Positions 36,084 through 46,267 of a stretch of DNA of 64,000 bases are shown here, piece after piece. The first letter of the stretch is position 1; the number at the start of each line of letters is the position of its first letter. Made by a program: the position numbers and the translations under genes. The notes beneath the pieces were generated by a model. That model was not told where the DNA came from. It searched no databases and worked only from the letters and a program-made list of their open reading frames with translations. Source of the stretch: Neisseria elongata subsp. elongata (GTDB lineage Bacteria; Pseudomonadota; Gammaproteobacteria; Burkholderiales; Neisseriaceae); assembly GCF_900113545.1 (NCBI RefSeq), contig NZ_FOPS01000005.1, positions 62,001-126,000 on the forward strand, written 5' to 3'.

Positions 36084-36686
36084 TTATTGGCTGCGCCAAT
36101 AGCTTAAAAATTCATCTACCAAGCCTTCGGGGTTGGCGCGTTCCGTCCACGATAAGGGAGCATCGTAATACTCCAATTCGTGTACCAGCACGGGAATATT
36201 TTTGCCGAACGTTCCGGCAATCACGCCCTCGGCAAACAGGCGTTGCACCACGGCGATTTGGGTTTCGACAAAGGCCTGGTAAAACTCGTTCGATTTCTCG
36301 TCTGTTTCACCGCTTTCGTCTTCATCGTCGCCGTCAAACATGGATTCGTATTGTTCTTCGGTATAGGCAAAGGGCGAGTTTGCCAGCCATACTTGGAGTT
36401 CTTGGTTGTTTCTATATGCGTCTACGCCCAACAATTCGGCTTCGTCTTGCAGCCAATAGGCATAATTCCACTTGGCTTCGTCATCCTGATTAAGCGTCTC
36501 ACCCTTCTTGCCTTCAAACTGCCCGCAAGTGTTGTAGCTGACTGAAAGGCCGGGCAGCCACTCATCACCGCCCATTACCCAGAACGATAAGGCATATACA
36601 TCATCCCGAATCTCTTCAGGCAGCCTGGCCAATGCAGCGGCGGTTTTCTGAAAAACCATATCGGCAAAGGCTTGTTGCTTATCCAT
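36084..36686 (-). CDS. DUF4303-like protein inside the nuo operon
   Basis: 200 residues, soluble, very acidic in the middle (MFDGDDEDESGETDEKS). VYALSFWVMGGDEWLPGLSVSYNT and the WNYAYWLQDEAELLG stretch fit the DUF4303 family, which occurs among contact-dependent immunity-like proteins; function unknown. AGGAAATACAG precedes the ATG. A simDUS (TTCAGGCAGCCT, 36613-36624) lies in the coding sequence and an eikDUS (36729-36740) just upstream. Sits between nuoI and nuoJ; not a complex I subunit. Confidence 0.8.
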   Translation of the reverse strand: MDKQQAFADMVFQKTAAALARLPEEIRDDVYALSFWVMGGDEWLPGLSVSYNTCGQFEGKKGETLNQDDEAKWNYAYWLQDEAELLGVDAYRNNQELQVWLANSPFAYTEEQYESMFDGDDEDESGETDEKSNEFYQAFVETQIAVVQRLFAEGVIAGTFGKNIPVLVHELEYYDAPLSWTERANPEGLVDEFLSYWRSQ

Positions 36687-36762
36687 TCTGTATTTCCTTC
36701 AATCACGGCAGCCGGAATATTGGGCTTCAGGCTACCTGAAAACTCTGCGGGCGTTCCGTTCT

Positions 36763-37242
36763 TTACCGGTACGGCGCATCGGCCGCTTTGCGTTTGGCGA
36801 TTTCTGCTTCGTATTGGTCGCCGATGGCTAGGAGCATCGGTTTGGTGAAGTGCAAATCGCCTTTTTTCTCGCCGTGGTATTCGAAGATATGGGTTTCCAC
36901 AATCGCATCGGTCGGGCAAGCTTCTTCGCAGAAACCGCAGAAGATGCACTTGGTTAAATCGATGTCGTAGCGGGTGGTGCGGCGGGTACCGTCTTCGCGT
37001 TCTTCGCTTTCAATATTGATTGCCATGGCGGGGCAGACGGCCTCGCACAGTTTGCAGGCGATGCAGCGTTCTTCGCCGTTCGGATAACGGCGTTGGGCGT
37101 GCAGGCCACGGAAACGCACGGATTGCGGCGTTTTTTCTTCGGGGAAGTAAATCGTGTCTTTGCGGGCGAAGAAGTTTTTGAGCGTTACGCCCATGCCTTT
37201 CACCAATTCGCCCAGCAGGAAGGTTTTTACTAAATTAGCCAT
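36763..37242 (-). CDS. nuoI: NADH-quinone oxidoreductase subunit I
   Basis: 159 residues; carries two 4Fe-4S clusters (N6a, N6b) with ligands in [12 protein letters not shown] and [12 protein letters not shown]. The N-terminal amphipathic helix anchors it to the membrane arm. Separated from nuoH by the GFA gene. Confidence 0.98.
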   Translation of the reverse strand: MANLVKTFLLGELVKGMGVTLKNFFARKDTIYFPEEKTPQSVRFRGLHAQRRYPNGEERCIACKLCEAVCPAMAINIESEEREDGTRRTTRYDIDLTKCIFCGFCEEACPTDAIVETHIFEYHGEKKGDLHFTKPMLLAIGDQYEAEIAKRKAADAPYR

Positions 37243-37309
37243 TTTCGGATGCTCTTTTCGGATTATTCTGTTTACAGGCCCTGTTTACAGGCCGTCTGAA
37301 AGCGGTTTT

Positions 37310-37705
37310 TTAACCTGCCGCGCCCACCATTTCTAAAAACTCGGCTTCGGTCAGCTTCGGGGTATCGTTGGCCAAGTCGTAATACGGAGCTTTGCAATCG
37401 ATAAAGATTTGCGAGGTGGTTTCAAAGCCCGCGTTGTCGGCAAACAGCCCGGCGTTGATGTAGTAATCGTTGCCAACTTTCACAAACAGGTGTGTGCCGC
37501 AGTGTTTGCAAAAACAGCGTTGCGCCCATTCGGACGACTGATAATGCGCGATGTGCTCGCTGCCTGTAATTTCGGGCGACTGGGCGGCCAAAGTAAAAGA
37601 CGCGCCGCCGCCCCATACGCGGCATTTTCCGCAATGGCAGGCGTGGAGTTCGCGGTTTTCGGCGGTTTCCAGTGATACTGCGCCACACAGGCATTGAGCT
37701 TTCAT
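37310..37705 (-). CDS. GFA-domain (Mss4-like) zinc protein inside the nuo operon
   Basis: 131 residues with the CENP-V/GFA fold: CLCGAVSLE, CHCGKCRVWGG and CKHCGTHLF give the seven-cysteine zinc pattern. The family was named after a putative glutathione-dependent formaldehyde-activating enzyme; actual function is usually unknown. Lies between nuoH and nuoI. An eikDUS and an AG-DUS sit between it and nuoH. Confidence 0.9.
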   Translation of the reverse strand: MKAQCLCGAVSLETAENRELHACHCGKCRVWGGGASFTLAAQSPEITGSEHIAHYQSSEWAQRCFCKHCGTHLFVKVGNDYYINAGLFADNAGFETTSQIFIDCKAPYYDLANDTPKLTEAEFLEMVGAAG

Positions 37706-37780
37706 CGGTTTCTCTCGGTTTGAAACGGTTAAAAATTTGGGTTACAGGCTACCTGAAAACTTTCAGACGGCCTCCCTGCC

Positions 37781-38854
37781 CTATTTCCACAAGCTCCACG
37801 GCGAAGCCATCCACAGGCCGTAGAAAACGATGGCGACAAAGCCGATGGGAATCAGCACCTTCCAGCCCAAACGCATGATTTGGTCGTAGCGGTAGCGCGG
37901 GAAGGTGGCGCGAATCCACAGATAGCCGTAGAGCACGAAGGCCATTTTGGCAAACATCCAAATCGGGCTGGGCGTGCCGACGATGCCCCAGCTTTGCGGG
38001 AAGGGCGACAGCCAGCCGCCGAGGAACATGATGGAGGTGAGCGCGCCGATTAGAATCATGAAGATGTATTCGGCCAGGAAAAACAGCGCGAAGGCAAAGC
38101 CGGAGTATTCAACGTGGAAACCGGCCACAATTTCGGACTCGCCCTCGGCCACGTCGAACGGAGCGCGGTTAGTTTCGGCCACGGCGGAAATCAGGTAGAC
38201 GAGGAACACGGGGAACAAGGTGAACCAGTTCCACGAGAAAATCGAGCCGCCCGCGATACCGGTGCTTTGCGCGGCCACGATGTCGTTGAAGTTCAGGCTA
38301 CCTGAAACCATGATTACGCACACCAGAGCCGCGCTCATGGCGATTTCGTAGGAAATGGTTTGCGCGGAGGAGCGCATCGCGCCGAGGAAGGCGTATTTGG
38401 AGTTGGACGCCCAGCCAGCAATAATCACGCCGTACACGGAAAGCGAGGTAATCATTAAGATATACAGCAGCCCGGCATCGACTTTGGTTAAAAGCCATTG
38501 GTCGGAAAACGGCACTACTGCCCACGCGGCAAACGAGGGCGCGAGCGAGAGCATAGGGCCGATGTAGAACAAGGCTTTGTTGGACGAGCTGGGGCGGGTA
38601 ACTTCTTTAAACAGCAGTTTCAACACGTCGGCAAACGGCTGAATCAAGCCCCACGGGCCGGTCACGTTCGGGCCGACGCGCAGCTGCATGAAGCCGATGA
38701 CCTTACGCTCGAAGTAGGTCAGGTAGGCCACGGTCAGAATCAGCGGCACAAGGATAATCACGATTTTGACAACAATCGACACCAAGAGGCCGATGTCGTT
38801 GCCCGCCGCGCCGAACCAGCCGGCAAACAGGGCTTGAAACCATTCCTGCATCAT
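37781..38854 (-). CDS. nuoH: NADH-quinone oxidoreductase subunit H
   Basis: 357 residues, eight-helix membrane subunit at the quinone site. Conserved [62 protein letters not shown] and [18 protein letters not shown]. Start overlaps the nuoG stop by one base (TGATG). An exact eikDUS (38295-38306) lies in the coding sequence, encoding part of SGSLNFND. Confidence 0.98.
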   Translation of the reverse strand: MMQEWFQALFAGWFGAAGNDIGLLVSIVVKIVIILVPLILTVAYLTYFERKVIGFMQLRVGPNVTGPWGLIQPFADVLKLLFKEVTRPSSSNKALFYIGPMLSLAPSFAAWAVVPFSDQWLLTKVDAGLLYILMITSLSVYGVIIAGWASNSKYAFLGAMRSSAQTISYEIAMSAALVCVIMVSGSLNFNDIVAAQSTGIAGGSIFSWNWFTLFPVFLVYLISAVAETNRAPFDVAEGESEIVAGFHVEYSGFAFALFFLAEYIFMILIGALTSIMFLGGWLSPFPQSWGIVGTPSPIWMFAKMAFVLYGYLWIRATFPRYRYDQIMRLGWKVLIPIGFVAIVFYGLWMASPWSLWK

Positions 38855-41109
38855 CAGACTCCTTCCAGTTCAATCGCGTTCATCAGCCCGCCCAGCGCGG
38901 CGTTGGCCGGATGCTGCGGCAGGTGGACGATATTGGGCGGCAAAGTGTTGTCGGCCATTACGGTTACGCGCACGCGGCTGCCGTTCTGCACGGCTTCGGC
39001 AGTTGCGCCGTCAGCCAAACCGAGCGCGGCCAGCGTATCAGGGTGGACGCGGGCAGGCGGCACTTGGGCGTGCGAGGTTTGCTGCAGGGCTTCGGCGCGG
39101 CGCACGATGGCGTCGGTGTGGTAGATGCCCACGCCGCCGGTGCGGATCAGACCTGCGGCGGCGGGTGCGGCTTCGCCCTGCCAGCTACTGCGGTTGTTCA
39201 GTTTTTCAGGTAGCCTTTGGGCATCCAGCGCATCGTGCAGGATTTGCTCGCTGCTGTCGTATTCGAAACCTTCCAGCTCCAGCAAATTGCCCAGCACGCG
39301 CAGGATTTTCCACAGCGGGCGGCTTTCGCCCAGGCCTTTTACTACGCCGTGGAAGGATTGCAGACGGCCTTCCATATTGACGAAGCTACCGGAAGTTTCG
39401 GTGAACGGGGCAATCGGCAGCAGCACGTCGCACACGTCAAGCAAGGTATCGCTGACGAACGGGGTGAACGCCATCACGCTCTTGGCCTGTTTCAGCGCGG
39501 CCACGGCGGCGACTCCGCCAGCCACGTCGGCTTCCGGCTCAACGTTGAGCAACAGCACGGCCTGTTTCGGCGCGGTAATCATTTCGGCAATGCTGCCGCT
39601 GTCGGTGTTCAGCAAATCCGCACCCACGCTGTTGGCAGCCTGCGGCAGGATGCCGAATGACGCGCCGGTTTGTTCGGCCAGCCTTTGGGCGGCGGCGTAA
39701 ATCGCGGTGTAGTCGGGGTGGTTTTGCGCTTCCACACCGAGCAGGACGGCGGCTTTTTCCGCGTCTTTCAAACCGGTGTGAATCGGGTTGGCGGCATCGG
39801 CGGCGAGATTTTTCAGGTAGCCTGCCCATTGGTTCGGATGCAGGGTTTCCTGTGCGGCCAAGGGCATATGCAGTTGTTCTTTACGCGCGGCCACCACGCT
39901 GATTTTGCTGCCTTGGTTGGCGGATACACGCAGGCGGGCGGTGAGCAGCGGCTGCTCTTGGCGCAGGTTCGCACCCACCACCAGCACGGCTTCAGCATCG
40001 GAAAGGTCGGCGATATTGCAGCCCAGCCATTGCGCGCCTGCCAACGTGCCTTTCAGACGGCCGTCTTGTTCGCGCAGGCGGGTGGCGAAGTGGCGGCTGC
40101 CGATGCCGTTGGCCAGTTTTTTCGCCAGATAGAGTTCTTCCAGCGTGTTCATGGGGTTGGCCCAAAAGCCGATTTGCTCTTGGTTGCCGTCTTTGGCGAT
40201 GCATTCGATACCGTTGCGCACGTATTCGAGCGCGGTTTGCCAGTCCACATCGATCCATTCGCCGCCTTGTTTGATTTTCGGGTTTTTCAGACGGCTTTCG
40301 TGGTTCAGGCCTTCGTAGGCGAAGCGGTCACGGTCGGACAGCCAGCATTCGTTGATGGCTTCGTTTTCCAGCGGCAACACGCGGCGCACGGTGTGTTCTT
40401 TGGTTTGCACAATCAGGTTGCTGCCCAATGCGTCATGGGCGGACACGGATTTGCGGCGGTTCAATTCCCAGGAGCGGGCGTTGAAGCGGAAGGGTTTGCT
40501 GGTGAGCGCGCCTACGGGGCACAGATCGATAACGTTGCCGGAAAGTTCGGTTTCCACAGCGCGGCCGATGAAGGTGAGGATTTCGGAATGCTCGCCGCGG
40601 TTGGCGATGCCGATTTCCTGATTGCCGGCGATTTCTTCGGTGAAACGCACGCAGCGGGAGCAGTGGATGCAGCGGCTCATTTCCCGGGTGGAAATCAGCG
40701 GGCCCATGTCTTTGGCCACCACGGCGCGTTTGGCTTCGGTATAGCGGGTGGTGGATTTGCCGTAGCCGACGGCCAAATCTTGCAGCTGGCATTCGCCGCC
40801 CTTGTCGCACACGGGGCAATCGAGCGGGTGGTTGATGAGCAGGAATTCCATCACGCCTTCCTGCGCTTGTTTGGCCATTTTGGAATGGGTGTGCACCACC
40901 ATGCCGTCGGTTACCGGCGTGGCGCAGGCAGGAAGCGGCTTGGGCGCTTTTTCCACTTCCACCAAGCACATGCGGCAGCTGGCGGCGATGGAAAGTTTTT
41001 TGTGGTAACAGAAGTGGGGGATGTAGGTGCCGAGCTTCTGCGCCGCTTCAATCACGGTCGCGCCCTGCTCTACCGATACTTCCTTACCGTCAATGCTGAT
41101 TTGTAACAT
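38854..41109 (-). CDS. nuoG: NADH-quinone oxidoreductase subunit G
   Basis: 751 residues. The N-terminal ferredoxin-type 2Fe-2S domain has [15 protein letters not shown]. It is followed by the His/Cys cluster segment, two further 4Fe-4S sites ([10 protein letters not shown]) and a molybdopterin-oxidoreductase-like domain without cofactor. Two eikDUS copies (39205-39216, 39812-39823) and several AG-DUS lie in the coding sequence, so dialect mixing is not limited to gaps. Confidence 0.97.
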   Translation of the reverse strand: MLQISIDGKEVSVEQGATVIEAAQKLGTYIPHFCYHKKLSIAASCRMCLVEVEKAPKPLPACATPVTDGMVVHTHSKMAKQAQEGVMEFLLINHPLDCPVCDKGGECQLQDLAVGYGKSTTRYTEAKRAVVAKDMGPLISTREMSRCIHCSRCVRFTEEIAGNQEIGIANRGEHSEILTFIGRAVETELSGNVIDLCPVGALTSKPFRFNARSWELNRRKSVSAHDALGSNLIVQTKEHTVRRVLPLENEAINECWLSDRDRFAYEGLNHESRLKNPKIKQGGEWIDVDWQTALEYVRNGIECIAKDGNQEQIGFWANPMNTLEELYLAKKLANGIGSRHFATRLREQDGRLKGTLAGAQWLGCNIADLSDAEAVLVVGANLRQEQPLLTARLRVSANQGSKISVVAARKEQLHMPLAAQETLHPNQWAGYLKNLAADAANPIHTGLKDAEKAAVLLGVEAQNHPDYTAIYAAAQRLAEQTGASFGILPQAANSVGADLLNTDSGSIAEMITAPKQAVLLLNVEPEADVAGGVAAVAALKQAKSVMAFTPFVSDTLLDVCDVLLPIAPFTETSGSFVNMEGRLQSFHGVVKGLGESRPLWKILRVLGNLLELEGFEYDSSEQILHDALDAQRLPEKLNNRSSWQGEAAPAAAGLIRTGGVGIYHTDAIVRRAEALQQTSHAQVPPARVHPDTLAALGLADGATAEAVQNGSRVRVTVMADNTLPPNIVHLPQHPANAALGGLMNAIELEGV

Positions 41110-41152
41110 GGTGTATTTCCTACGTTACGGGTATTTAAAATTTTTAGTTGTG

Positions 41153-41236
41153 AGGCCGTCTGAAAAAAGGCGGCGGCCTGCGGGCTGTTTTTCAGGCAGC
41201 CTGTTTTCAGACGGCCTTTTTACTTTCAGGTAGCCC
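41153..41236. repeat. Four uptake sequences of three dialects between nuoF and nuoG
   Basis: AGGCCGTCTGAA (41153-41164), TTCAGGCAGCCT (simDUS, 41191-41202), TTCAGACGGCCT (AG-DUS, 41206-41217) and TTCAGGTAGCCC (eikDUS minus one base, 41225-41236). The two AG-DUS face each other and can form a hairpin within the operon. Confidence 0.8.
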
Positions 41237-41250
41237 AATTATTCCGGCAG

Positions 41251-42546
41251 CTAGCACCACTTGTGCTCTTTCATCGGTTTGCCGTGTTCGATGTAGTGGA
41301 CGAATTCGTCGCGGTAGTGCTTCATGAAGCCGCGCACGGGGAAAACGGCGGCGTCGGCAAGGGCGCAGATGGTGCGGCCGGCCATGTTGTTGCCGATGCT
41401 CTCTAAAAGTTCGAGGTCTTCCATGCGGCCTTGGCCGTTTACGATGCGGTGGACGATGCGGTAGAGCCAGCCGGTACCTTCGCGGCAGGGAGTACATTGG
41501 CCGCAAGATTCTTCGAAGTAGAAGTAGCTCAATCTTTCCAAGGCCTTAACCATGCACACGTCCTCATCCATCACGATAACCGCGCCGGAACCGAGCATGG
41601 AACCGGCTTTGGCGATGGCGTCGTAGTCCATGGTGAGGGTCATCATCATGTCGCCGGGAATCACGGGGGAGGACGAGCCGCCAGGGATGACGGCTTTGAG
41701 CTTTTTACCGCCGCGCACGCCGCCTGCCATGGACAAAAGGTCGGCAAAGGGTGTGCCGAGCGGCACTTCGTAGTTACCCGGACGTTCAACGTGGCCGGAT
41801 ACGGAAAAGAGTTTGGTGCCGCCTGCATTGGGAATGCCTTTATCGGCAAAGGTTTGGCCGCCGTCGCGGATGATAAACGGGACGGAGGCGAAAGTTTCGG
41901 TGTTGTTGATGGTGGTAGGTTTGCCGAACAAACCGAACGAGGCCGGGAACGGAGGCTTGAAGCGCGGCTGGCCTTTTTTACCCTCGAGCGATTCGAGCAG
42001 CGCGGTTTCTTCGCCGCAGATGTATGCGCCGTAGCCATGGTGGGCAAAGAGTTCGAAATCGAAGCCGCTGCCCAGGATATTTTTACCAAGGAAGCCTGCT
42101 TCCCGGGCTTCGGCCAAGGCGGCCTCAAAGCGTTGGTAGCCTTCGAAAATTTCGCCGTGAATATAGTTATAACCGGCACACGCGCCCATGGCATAGCCGC
42201 CGATAATCATGCCCTCAATCAGGGCATGCGGATTGAAACGGATGATGTCGCGGTCTTTGAAGGTGCCGGGTTCGCCTTCGTCGGTGTTGCAGACGATGTA
42301 TTTTTCACCGGGGAAGGAACGGGGCATGAAGCTCCATTTCAGGCCGGACGGGAAGCCGGCACCGCCGCGCCCGCGCAGGCCGGAAGTTTTGACTTCGGCA
42401 ATCACGTCGTCTTGCGGCGTTTTTTCGGCCAAAATTTTACGCAGGGCGGTGTAGCCGCCGCGTTTGACGTATTCGTCCAGCGTCCAGCAATCGGGATTGG
42501 CGGTATCCACTTGATCAAAAATCACGCCTGATTGGTAAATAGCCAT
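41251..42546 (-). CDS. nuoF: NADH-quinone oxidoreductase subunit F
   Basis: 431 residues; binds NADH and [19 protein letters not shown] (about 57-71) is the NADH/FMN loop. The 4Fe-4S N3 cluster is bound by Cys348, Cys351, Cys354 ([12 protein letters not shown]) and Cys394. It is preceded by a 186-bp gap full of uptake sequences. Confidence 0.98.
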   Translation of the reverse strand: MAIYQSGVIFDQVDTANPDCWTLDEYVKRGGYTALRKILAEKTPQDDVIAEVKTSGLRGRGGAGFPSGLKWSFMPRSFPGEKYIVCNTDEGEPGTFKDRDIIRFNPHALIEGMIIGGYAMGACAGYNYIHGEIFEGYQRFEAALAEAREAGFLGKNILGSGFDFELFAHHGYGAYICGEETALLESLEGKKGQPRFKPPFPASFGLFGKPTTINNTETFASVPFIIRDGGQTFADKGIPNAGGTKLFSVSGHVERPGNYEVPLGTPFADLLSMAGGVRGGKKLKAVIPGGSSSPVIPGDMMMTLTMDYDAIAKAGSMLGSGAVIVMDEDVCMVKALERLSYFYFEESCGQCTPCREGTGWLYRIVHRIVNGQGRMEDLELLESIGNNMAGRTICALADAAVFPVRGFMKHYRDEFVHYIEHGKPMKEHKWC

Positions 42547-42591
42547 TTTGGTGTGCCTATGTGTTTCGGTTTCTGCTGCGGCCTTGTCGGT

Positions 42592-42732
42592 TTCAGACGG
42601 CCTGTCAATATTGCGGTGTTTTTCAGGTAGCCTGTTAGGCCGTCTGAAAAGGGGTTTTCTGTTTTCTTTCTGTTCGATTTCAGGGCGGCCTGCGTTGGTT
42701 TTTCAGACGGCCTTTGCGGTTTCAGGTAGCCT
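42592..42732. repeat. Five uptake sequences between nuoE and nuoF
   Basis: AG-DUS at 42592-42603, 42637-42648 and 42702-42713; eikDUS at 42622-42633 and 42721-42732; and a degenerate TTCAGGGCGGCC near 42679. The last copy abuts the nuoE stop codon. This is the right-hand limit of the eikDUS-bearing stretch. Confidence 0.8.
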
Positions 42733-43206
42733 CTAACCCAATTCGGCGAGTTTGGCTTCAATCGCTTCTTCAGTCATGAAGCTGCACATTTTGTGGTTGT
42801 TCAGCAGCATCACGGGGGCATCGCCGCATGCACCCATGCACTCGCCTTCAACCAAAGTGAATTTGCCGTCGGGCGTGGTTTCGCCGTAGCCGATGCCGAG
42901 CTTTTTCTTTAGATATTCGCCGGCATCCACACCGCCGCGCAGGGCGCAAGGGAGGTTGGTGCAAACGGTAAGTTTGTATTTACCGACAGGCTTGAGGTCG
43001 TACATATTGTAAAAGGTAGCAACTTCATAGGCCTGCACGGGAGGGATACCGATGTAGTCGGCAACAAATTCGATGGTTTCGGGGGTGAGCCAGCCTTTTT
43101 CGGTTTGCGCAATACGCAGCGCACCCATAATGGCGGAGCGGTGGCGATCAGCCGGGTATTTGGCCAATTCGGTATCGATTTGTTTCAAGGATTCTGCGGA
43201 TAACAT
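42733..43206 (-). CDS. nuoE: NADH-quinone oxidoreductase subunit E
   Basis: 157 residues; thioredoxin-like 2Fe-2S (N1a) subunit with ligands Cys82, Cys87 (VCTNLPCALRG), Cys123 and Cys127 (GECMGACGDAP). Start overlaps the nuoD stop by one base (TAATG). Confidence 0.98.
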   Translation of the reverse strand: MLSAESLKQIDTELAKYPADRHRSAIMGALRIAQTEKGWLTPETIEFVADYIGIPPVQAYEVATFYNMYDLKPVGKYKLTVCTNLPCALRGGVDAGEYLKKKLGIGYGETTPDGKFTLVEGECMGACGDAPVMLLNNHKMCSFMTEEAIEAKLAELG

Positions 43207-44462
43207 TAGCGGTCTACCTCTCCGAATACGATGTCTTGCGTGCCGATGATGGCAACGACGTCGGCGAGCATGTGGCCTTTGGCCATTTCGTCCATGCCTT
43301 GCAGGTGGGCGAAGCCGGGAGCACGGATTTTCAGGCGGTAGGGTTTGTTGGCGCCGTCTGAAATAATGTAAACGCCGAATTCGCCTTTAGGGTGTTCCAC
43401 GGCGGTGTAGGTTTCGCCTTCGGGCACGTGTATGCCTTCAGTAAACAATTTGAAATGGTGAATCAGGTCTTCCATACCTGTTTTCATTTCGGTGCGTTTG
43501 GGCGGTGCGACTTTGTGGTCATCCACGATGACGGGGCCGGGATTAACACGCAGCCAATCAACACACTGCTGGATAATACGCACGGACTGACGCATTTCGT
43601 TGATGCGGCAGAGGTAGCGGTCGTAGCAGTCGCCGTTCACGCCGACGGGAATGTCGAAATCCATTTTATCGTAGACTTCGTAAGGTTCTTTTTTACGCAC
43701 GTCCCATTCAATGCCCGAACCGCGCAGCATCACGCCGGTGAAGCCTTTTTGCAGGGCGCGCTCGGGGGAAACCACGCCGATACCGACAGTACGCTGTTTC
43801 CAGATGCGGTTATCAGTCAGCAGGGTTTCGAGGGTGTCGATGCGGCCGGGGAATCGTTTACAGAAGGCTTCAATGAAGTCGAGCATGGTGCCTTCGCGTG
43901 CTTCGTTGAGCTCTTTCAACACTTTGGCATTGCGGAATTTGCTGGCTTCATATTTGGGCATGAAGTCGGGCAGGTCGCGATATACGCCGCCGGGGCGATA
44001 GTAGGCAGCGTGCATGCGGGCACCGGAAACGGCCTCATACAAATCCATCAGCTCTTCACGATCGCGGAAGGCATATAGGATGGCGGTCATCGCGCCGATG
44101 TCGAGGGCGTGCGAACCGATGCCCATCAGATGGTTGAGGATGCGGGTTACTTCCGCAAACATAGTGCGGATGTATTTGGCACGAATGGGGATGTCGATGC
44201 CGAGCAGTTTTTCGATAGCGAGACAGTAGGCCTGTTCGTTTACCATCATGGAAACGTAGTCCAGCCTATCCATATACGGCAGGGCTTGTAGGTAGGTGCG
44301 TGTTTCGGCCAGTTTTTCGGTGCCACGGTGCAGCAGGCCGATGTGCGGGTCGGCGCGGACGATGGTTTCGCCTTCCAGCTCCAAAATCATGCGCAATACG
44401 CCGTGGGCGGCAGGGTGCTGCGGGCCGAAGTTGATGGTGTAGTTTCTGAGTTTAGTGGCCAC
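43206..44462 (-). CDS. nuoD: NADH-quinone oxidoreductase subunit D
   Basis: 418 residues; 49-kDa-type subunit lining the quinone pocket. [16 protein letters not shown] with the conserved quinone-site His is at residues about 9-24. Not fused to nuoC, unlike in E. coli. Overlaps nuoC by 11 bases. Confidence 0.98.
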   Translation of the reverse strand: MATKLRNYTINFGPQHPAAHGVLRMILELEGETIVRADPHIGLLHRGTEKLAETRTYLQALPYMDRLDYVSMMVNEQAYCLAIEKLLGIDIPIRAKYIRTMFAEVTRILNHLMGIGSHALDIGAMTAILYAFRDREELMDLYEAVSGARMHAAYYRPGGVYRDLPDFMPKYEASKFRNAKVLKELNEAREGTMLDFIEAFCKRFPGRIDTLETLLTDNRIWKQRTVGIGVVSPERALQKGFTGVMLRGSGIEWDVRKKEPYEVYDKMDFDIPVGVNGDCYDRYLCRINEMRQSVRIIQQCVDWLRVNPGPVIVDDHKVAPPKRTEMKTGMEDLIHHFKLFTEGIHVPEGETYTAVEHPKGEFGVYIISDGANKPYRLKIRAPGFAHLQGMDEMAKGHMLADVVAIIGTQDIVFGEVDR

Positions 44463-45042
44463 CGTAGTTCTCCTCGCGGACGACGCGCGGGGTAATTTCG
44501 CGCGGCTCGATGGTTACAGGCTGATAGATAACGCGTTTTTCAGTTTCGTCATAACGCATTTCAACATAGCCGGAAATAGGGAAATCTTTGCGGAAGGGGT
44601 GGCCGACAAAGCCGTAGTCGGTAAGGATGCGGCGCAGGTCGGGGTGGTTTTCGAAAACGATGCCGTACATATCGAAAGCTTCGCGTTCGTACCAGTCGGC
44701 ACTATTGTAAATATTGATAACGGATTGAACCAACGGGAAATCGTCGTTTTCCCCCCACACGCGCACGCGGATGCGCTGATTATTCTTCACAGATAACAGC
44801 TGGCTGACCACGGCAAAGCGTTTACCGGACCAAGGTTCGTTTTTATAGGTGCTGTAATCGACACCGCACAAATCCACCAAGAGCTCAAAGTGCATTTCTT
44901 CGTGGTCGCGCAGGGTTTGCATAATATCGAGATAGTATTCAGGACGGCATTCGACAGTTACTTCATCCAAAGCCAACAGCACTTTATCCGCCTTGCCTTC
45001 CAAGATGCGCTGTGCCGCGCTGTATAAATCTTTCGGGTGCAT
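44452..45042 (-). CDS. nuoC: NADH-quinone oxidoreductase subunit C
   Basis: 196 residues; 30-kDa-type subunit with the signature [14 protein letters not shown] ... [23 protein letters not shown]. Starts 9 bp after nuoB. Confidence 0.98.
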   Translation of the reverse strand: MHPKDLYSAAQRILEGKADKVLLALDEVTVECRPEYYLDIMQTLRDHEEMHFELLVDLCGVDYSTYKNEPWSGKRFAVVSQLLSVKNNQRIRVRVWGENDDFPLVQSVINIYNSADWYEREAFDMYGIVFENHPDLRRILTDYGFVGHPFRKDFPISGYVEMRYDETEKRVIYQPVTIEPREITPRVVREENYGGH

Positions 45043-45051
45043 GGTGCGCTC

Positions 45052-45531
45052 CTAGTTGCGGGCAATGGTGTAAGTGCGCTTGATTTTGCCCTGAAGCTGA
45101 ATCAGGCCGTAAATCAAGGCTTCGGCAGTCGGCGGGCAGCCGGGCACATACACGTCTACCGGTACCACACGATCGCAACCGCGCACCACGGAATAGGAAT
45201 AATGATAATAACCGCCGCCGTTGGCGCACGAACCCATCGACAACACCCAACGAGGCTCGGCCATCTGGTCGTACACGCGACGCAGGGCGGGTGCCATTTT
45301 ATTGGTCAGCGTACCGGCCACAATCATCAAGTCGGATTGGCGTGGCGACGGACGGAAAATGATACCGAAGCGGTCGAGGTCGTAACGCGCCATACCGGCA
45401 TGCATCATCTCTACTGCGCAACAAGCCAAACCGAAAGTTACCGGCCACAACGATCCGGTACGCACATAGTTGAGCACGGTATCCGCGCTGGCGGTAATGA
45501 ACCCTTTGTTCAGAATGCCTTCTACTCCCAT
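45052..45531 (-). CDS. nuoB: NADH-quinone oxidoreductase subunit B
   Basis: 159 residues from ATG 45529-45531 ([11 protein letters not shown]); the frame is open further upstream but that part is nuoA DNA read in another frame. Holds terminal cluster N2 with Cys37, Cys38 ([10 protein letters not shown]), Cys102 (GSCANGG) and Cys132 (PGCPPT). Overlaps nuoA by 10 bases. Confidence 0.97.
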   Translation of the reverse strand: MGVEGILNKGFITASADTVLNYVRTGSLWPVTFGLACCAVEMMHAGMARYDLDRFGIIFRPSPRQSDLMIVAGTLTNKMAPALRRVYDQMAEPRWVLSMGSCANGGGYYHYSYSVVRGCDRVVPVDVYVPGCPPTAEALIYGLIQLQGKIKRTYTIARN

Positions 45532-45890
45532 TCCAGCGCTCCTTTTTTCCACTCGTATACAAAACCCACACCGAGCACGACGATGAAGACAAACATCGAC
45601 CAGAAGGCAAACTGCCCCGACTGAGCCAGCAAATCTTTGAACACCACTGCCCACGGAATCATAAACGCCACTTCCAAATCAAACAGGATGAACAAAATCG
45701 CCACCAAGTAATAACGCACGTCAAACTTCATGCGCGCGTTTTCAAACGCCTCGAAGCCGCACTCGAACGGCTGGTCTTTTTCGGCATAGTGGCGTTTAGG
45801 CCCCAGAACAGTGCCCAACAGAATAAACAGAATGCCCGCCAACAAGCCGACTATTAAGAATATTAAAACAGGAAGGTAATTTGCCAACAT
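45522..45890 (-). CDS. nuoA: NADH-quinone oxidoreductase subunit A
   Basis: 122 residues, three membrane helices; [40 protein letters not shown] is the conserved loop and second helix. First gene of the operon; a 377-bp AT-rich control region with a Fur-box-like palindrome lies upstream. Confidence 0.97.
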   Translation of the reverse strand: MLANYLPVLIFLIVGLLAGILFILLGTVLGPKRHYAEKDQPFECGFEAFENARMKFDVRYYLVAILFILFDLEVAFMIPWAVVFKDLLAQSGQFAFWSMFVFIVVLGVGFVYEWKKGALEWE

Positions 45891-46016
45891 AGTGGTCGCA
45901 CTCGAATCATTAGCAGATAACGAAATTTTACGGAGGCTATTTTAGCCAAGTCAGACTGTAATTTAAAGGGCGTATAGTCAAAATTCGAAGAAAAAATTCA
46001 ATAATTTCAATAATTA

Positions 46017-46035
46017 AATGATAATCGTTATTATT
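46017..46035. promoter_or_regulatory. Fur-box-like site upstream of nuoA
   Basis: AATGATAATCGTTATTATT resembles the Fur consensus of GATAAT hexamers and sits 127 bases before the nuoA start. In the meningococcus Fur is reported to activate nuo, which makes an upstream activating position plausible. No clear sigma-70 promoter could be fixed. The rest of the 45,891-46,212 gap holds no gene. Confidence 0.55.
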
Positions 46036-46212
46036 ATTTGCATATATGTTTGTTTGCCTGTAAGAAATTACGGCTTTTATTTGATTAAATGCCTGACACT
46101 AATCGCTTCACCTCTTGGCTTTAATTAGAAAGACTCCTCAAAAGCAACCCAAGAATAAATAGCAGTTAAAGTAAACCATACTAATCAAAATTAACCCATC
46201 CCTACAAAATTA

Positions 46213-46237
46213 AAGCCGCCTATGTTTCAGGCGGCTT
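46213..46237 (-). terminator. Hairpin after the LysM gene
   Basis: AAGCCGCCT (46213-46221) pairs with AGGCGGCTT (46229-46237), 30 bp beyond the LysM gene stop; on the minus strand it is followed by TAATTTT. Confidence 0.65.
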
Positions 46238-46267
46238 GTATCTTAAACAGTATCGATCAACAAATGA

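Noticed and set aside
39670-41106. 478-codon open frame opposite nuoG
   Set aside because: Antisense shadow of a certain gene; Phe/Gly/Ala/Val-rich without any domain.
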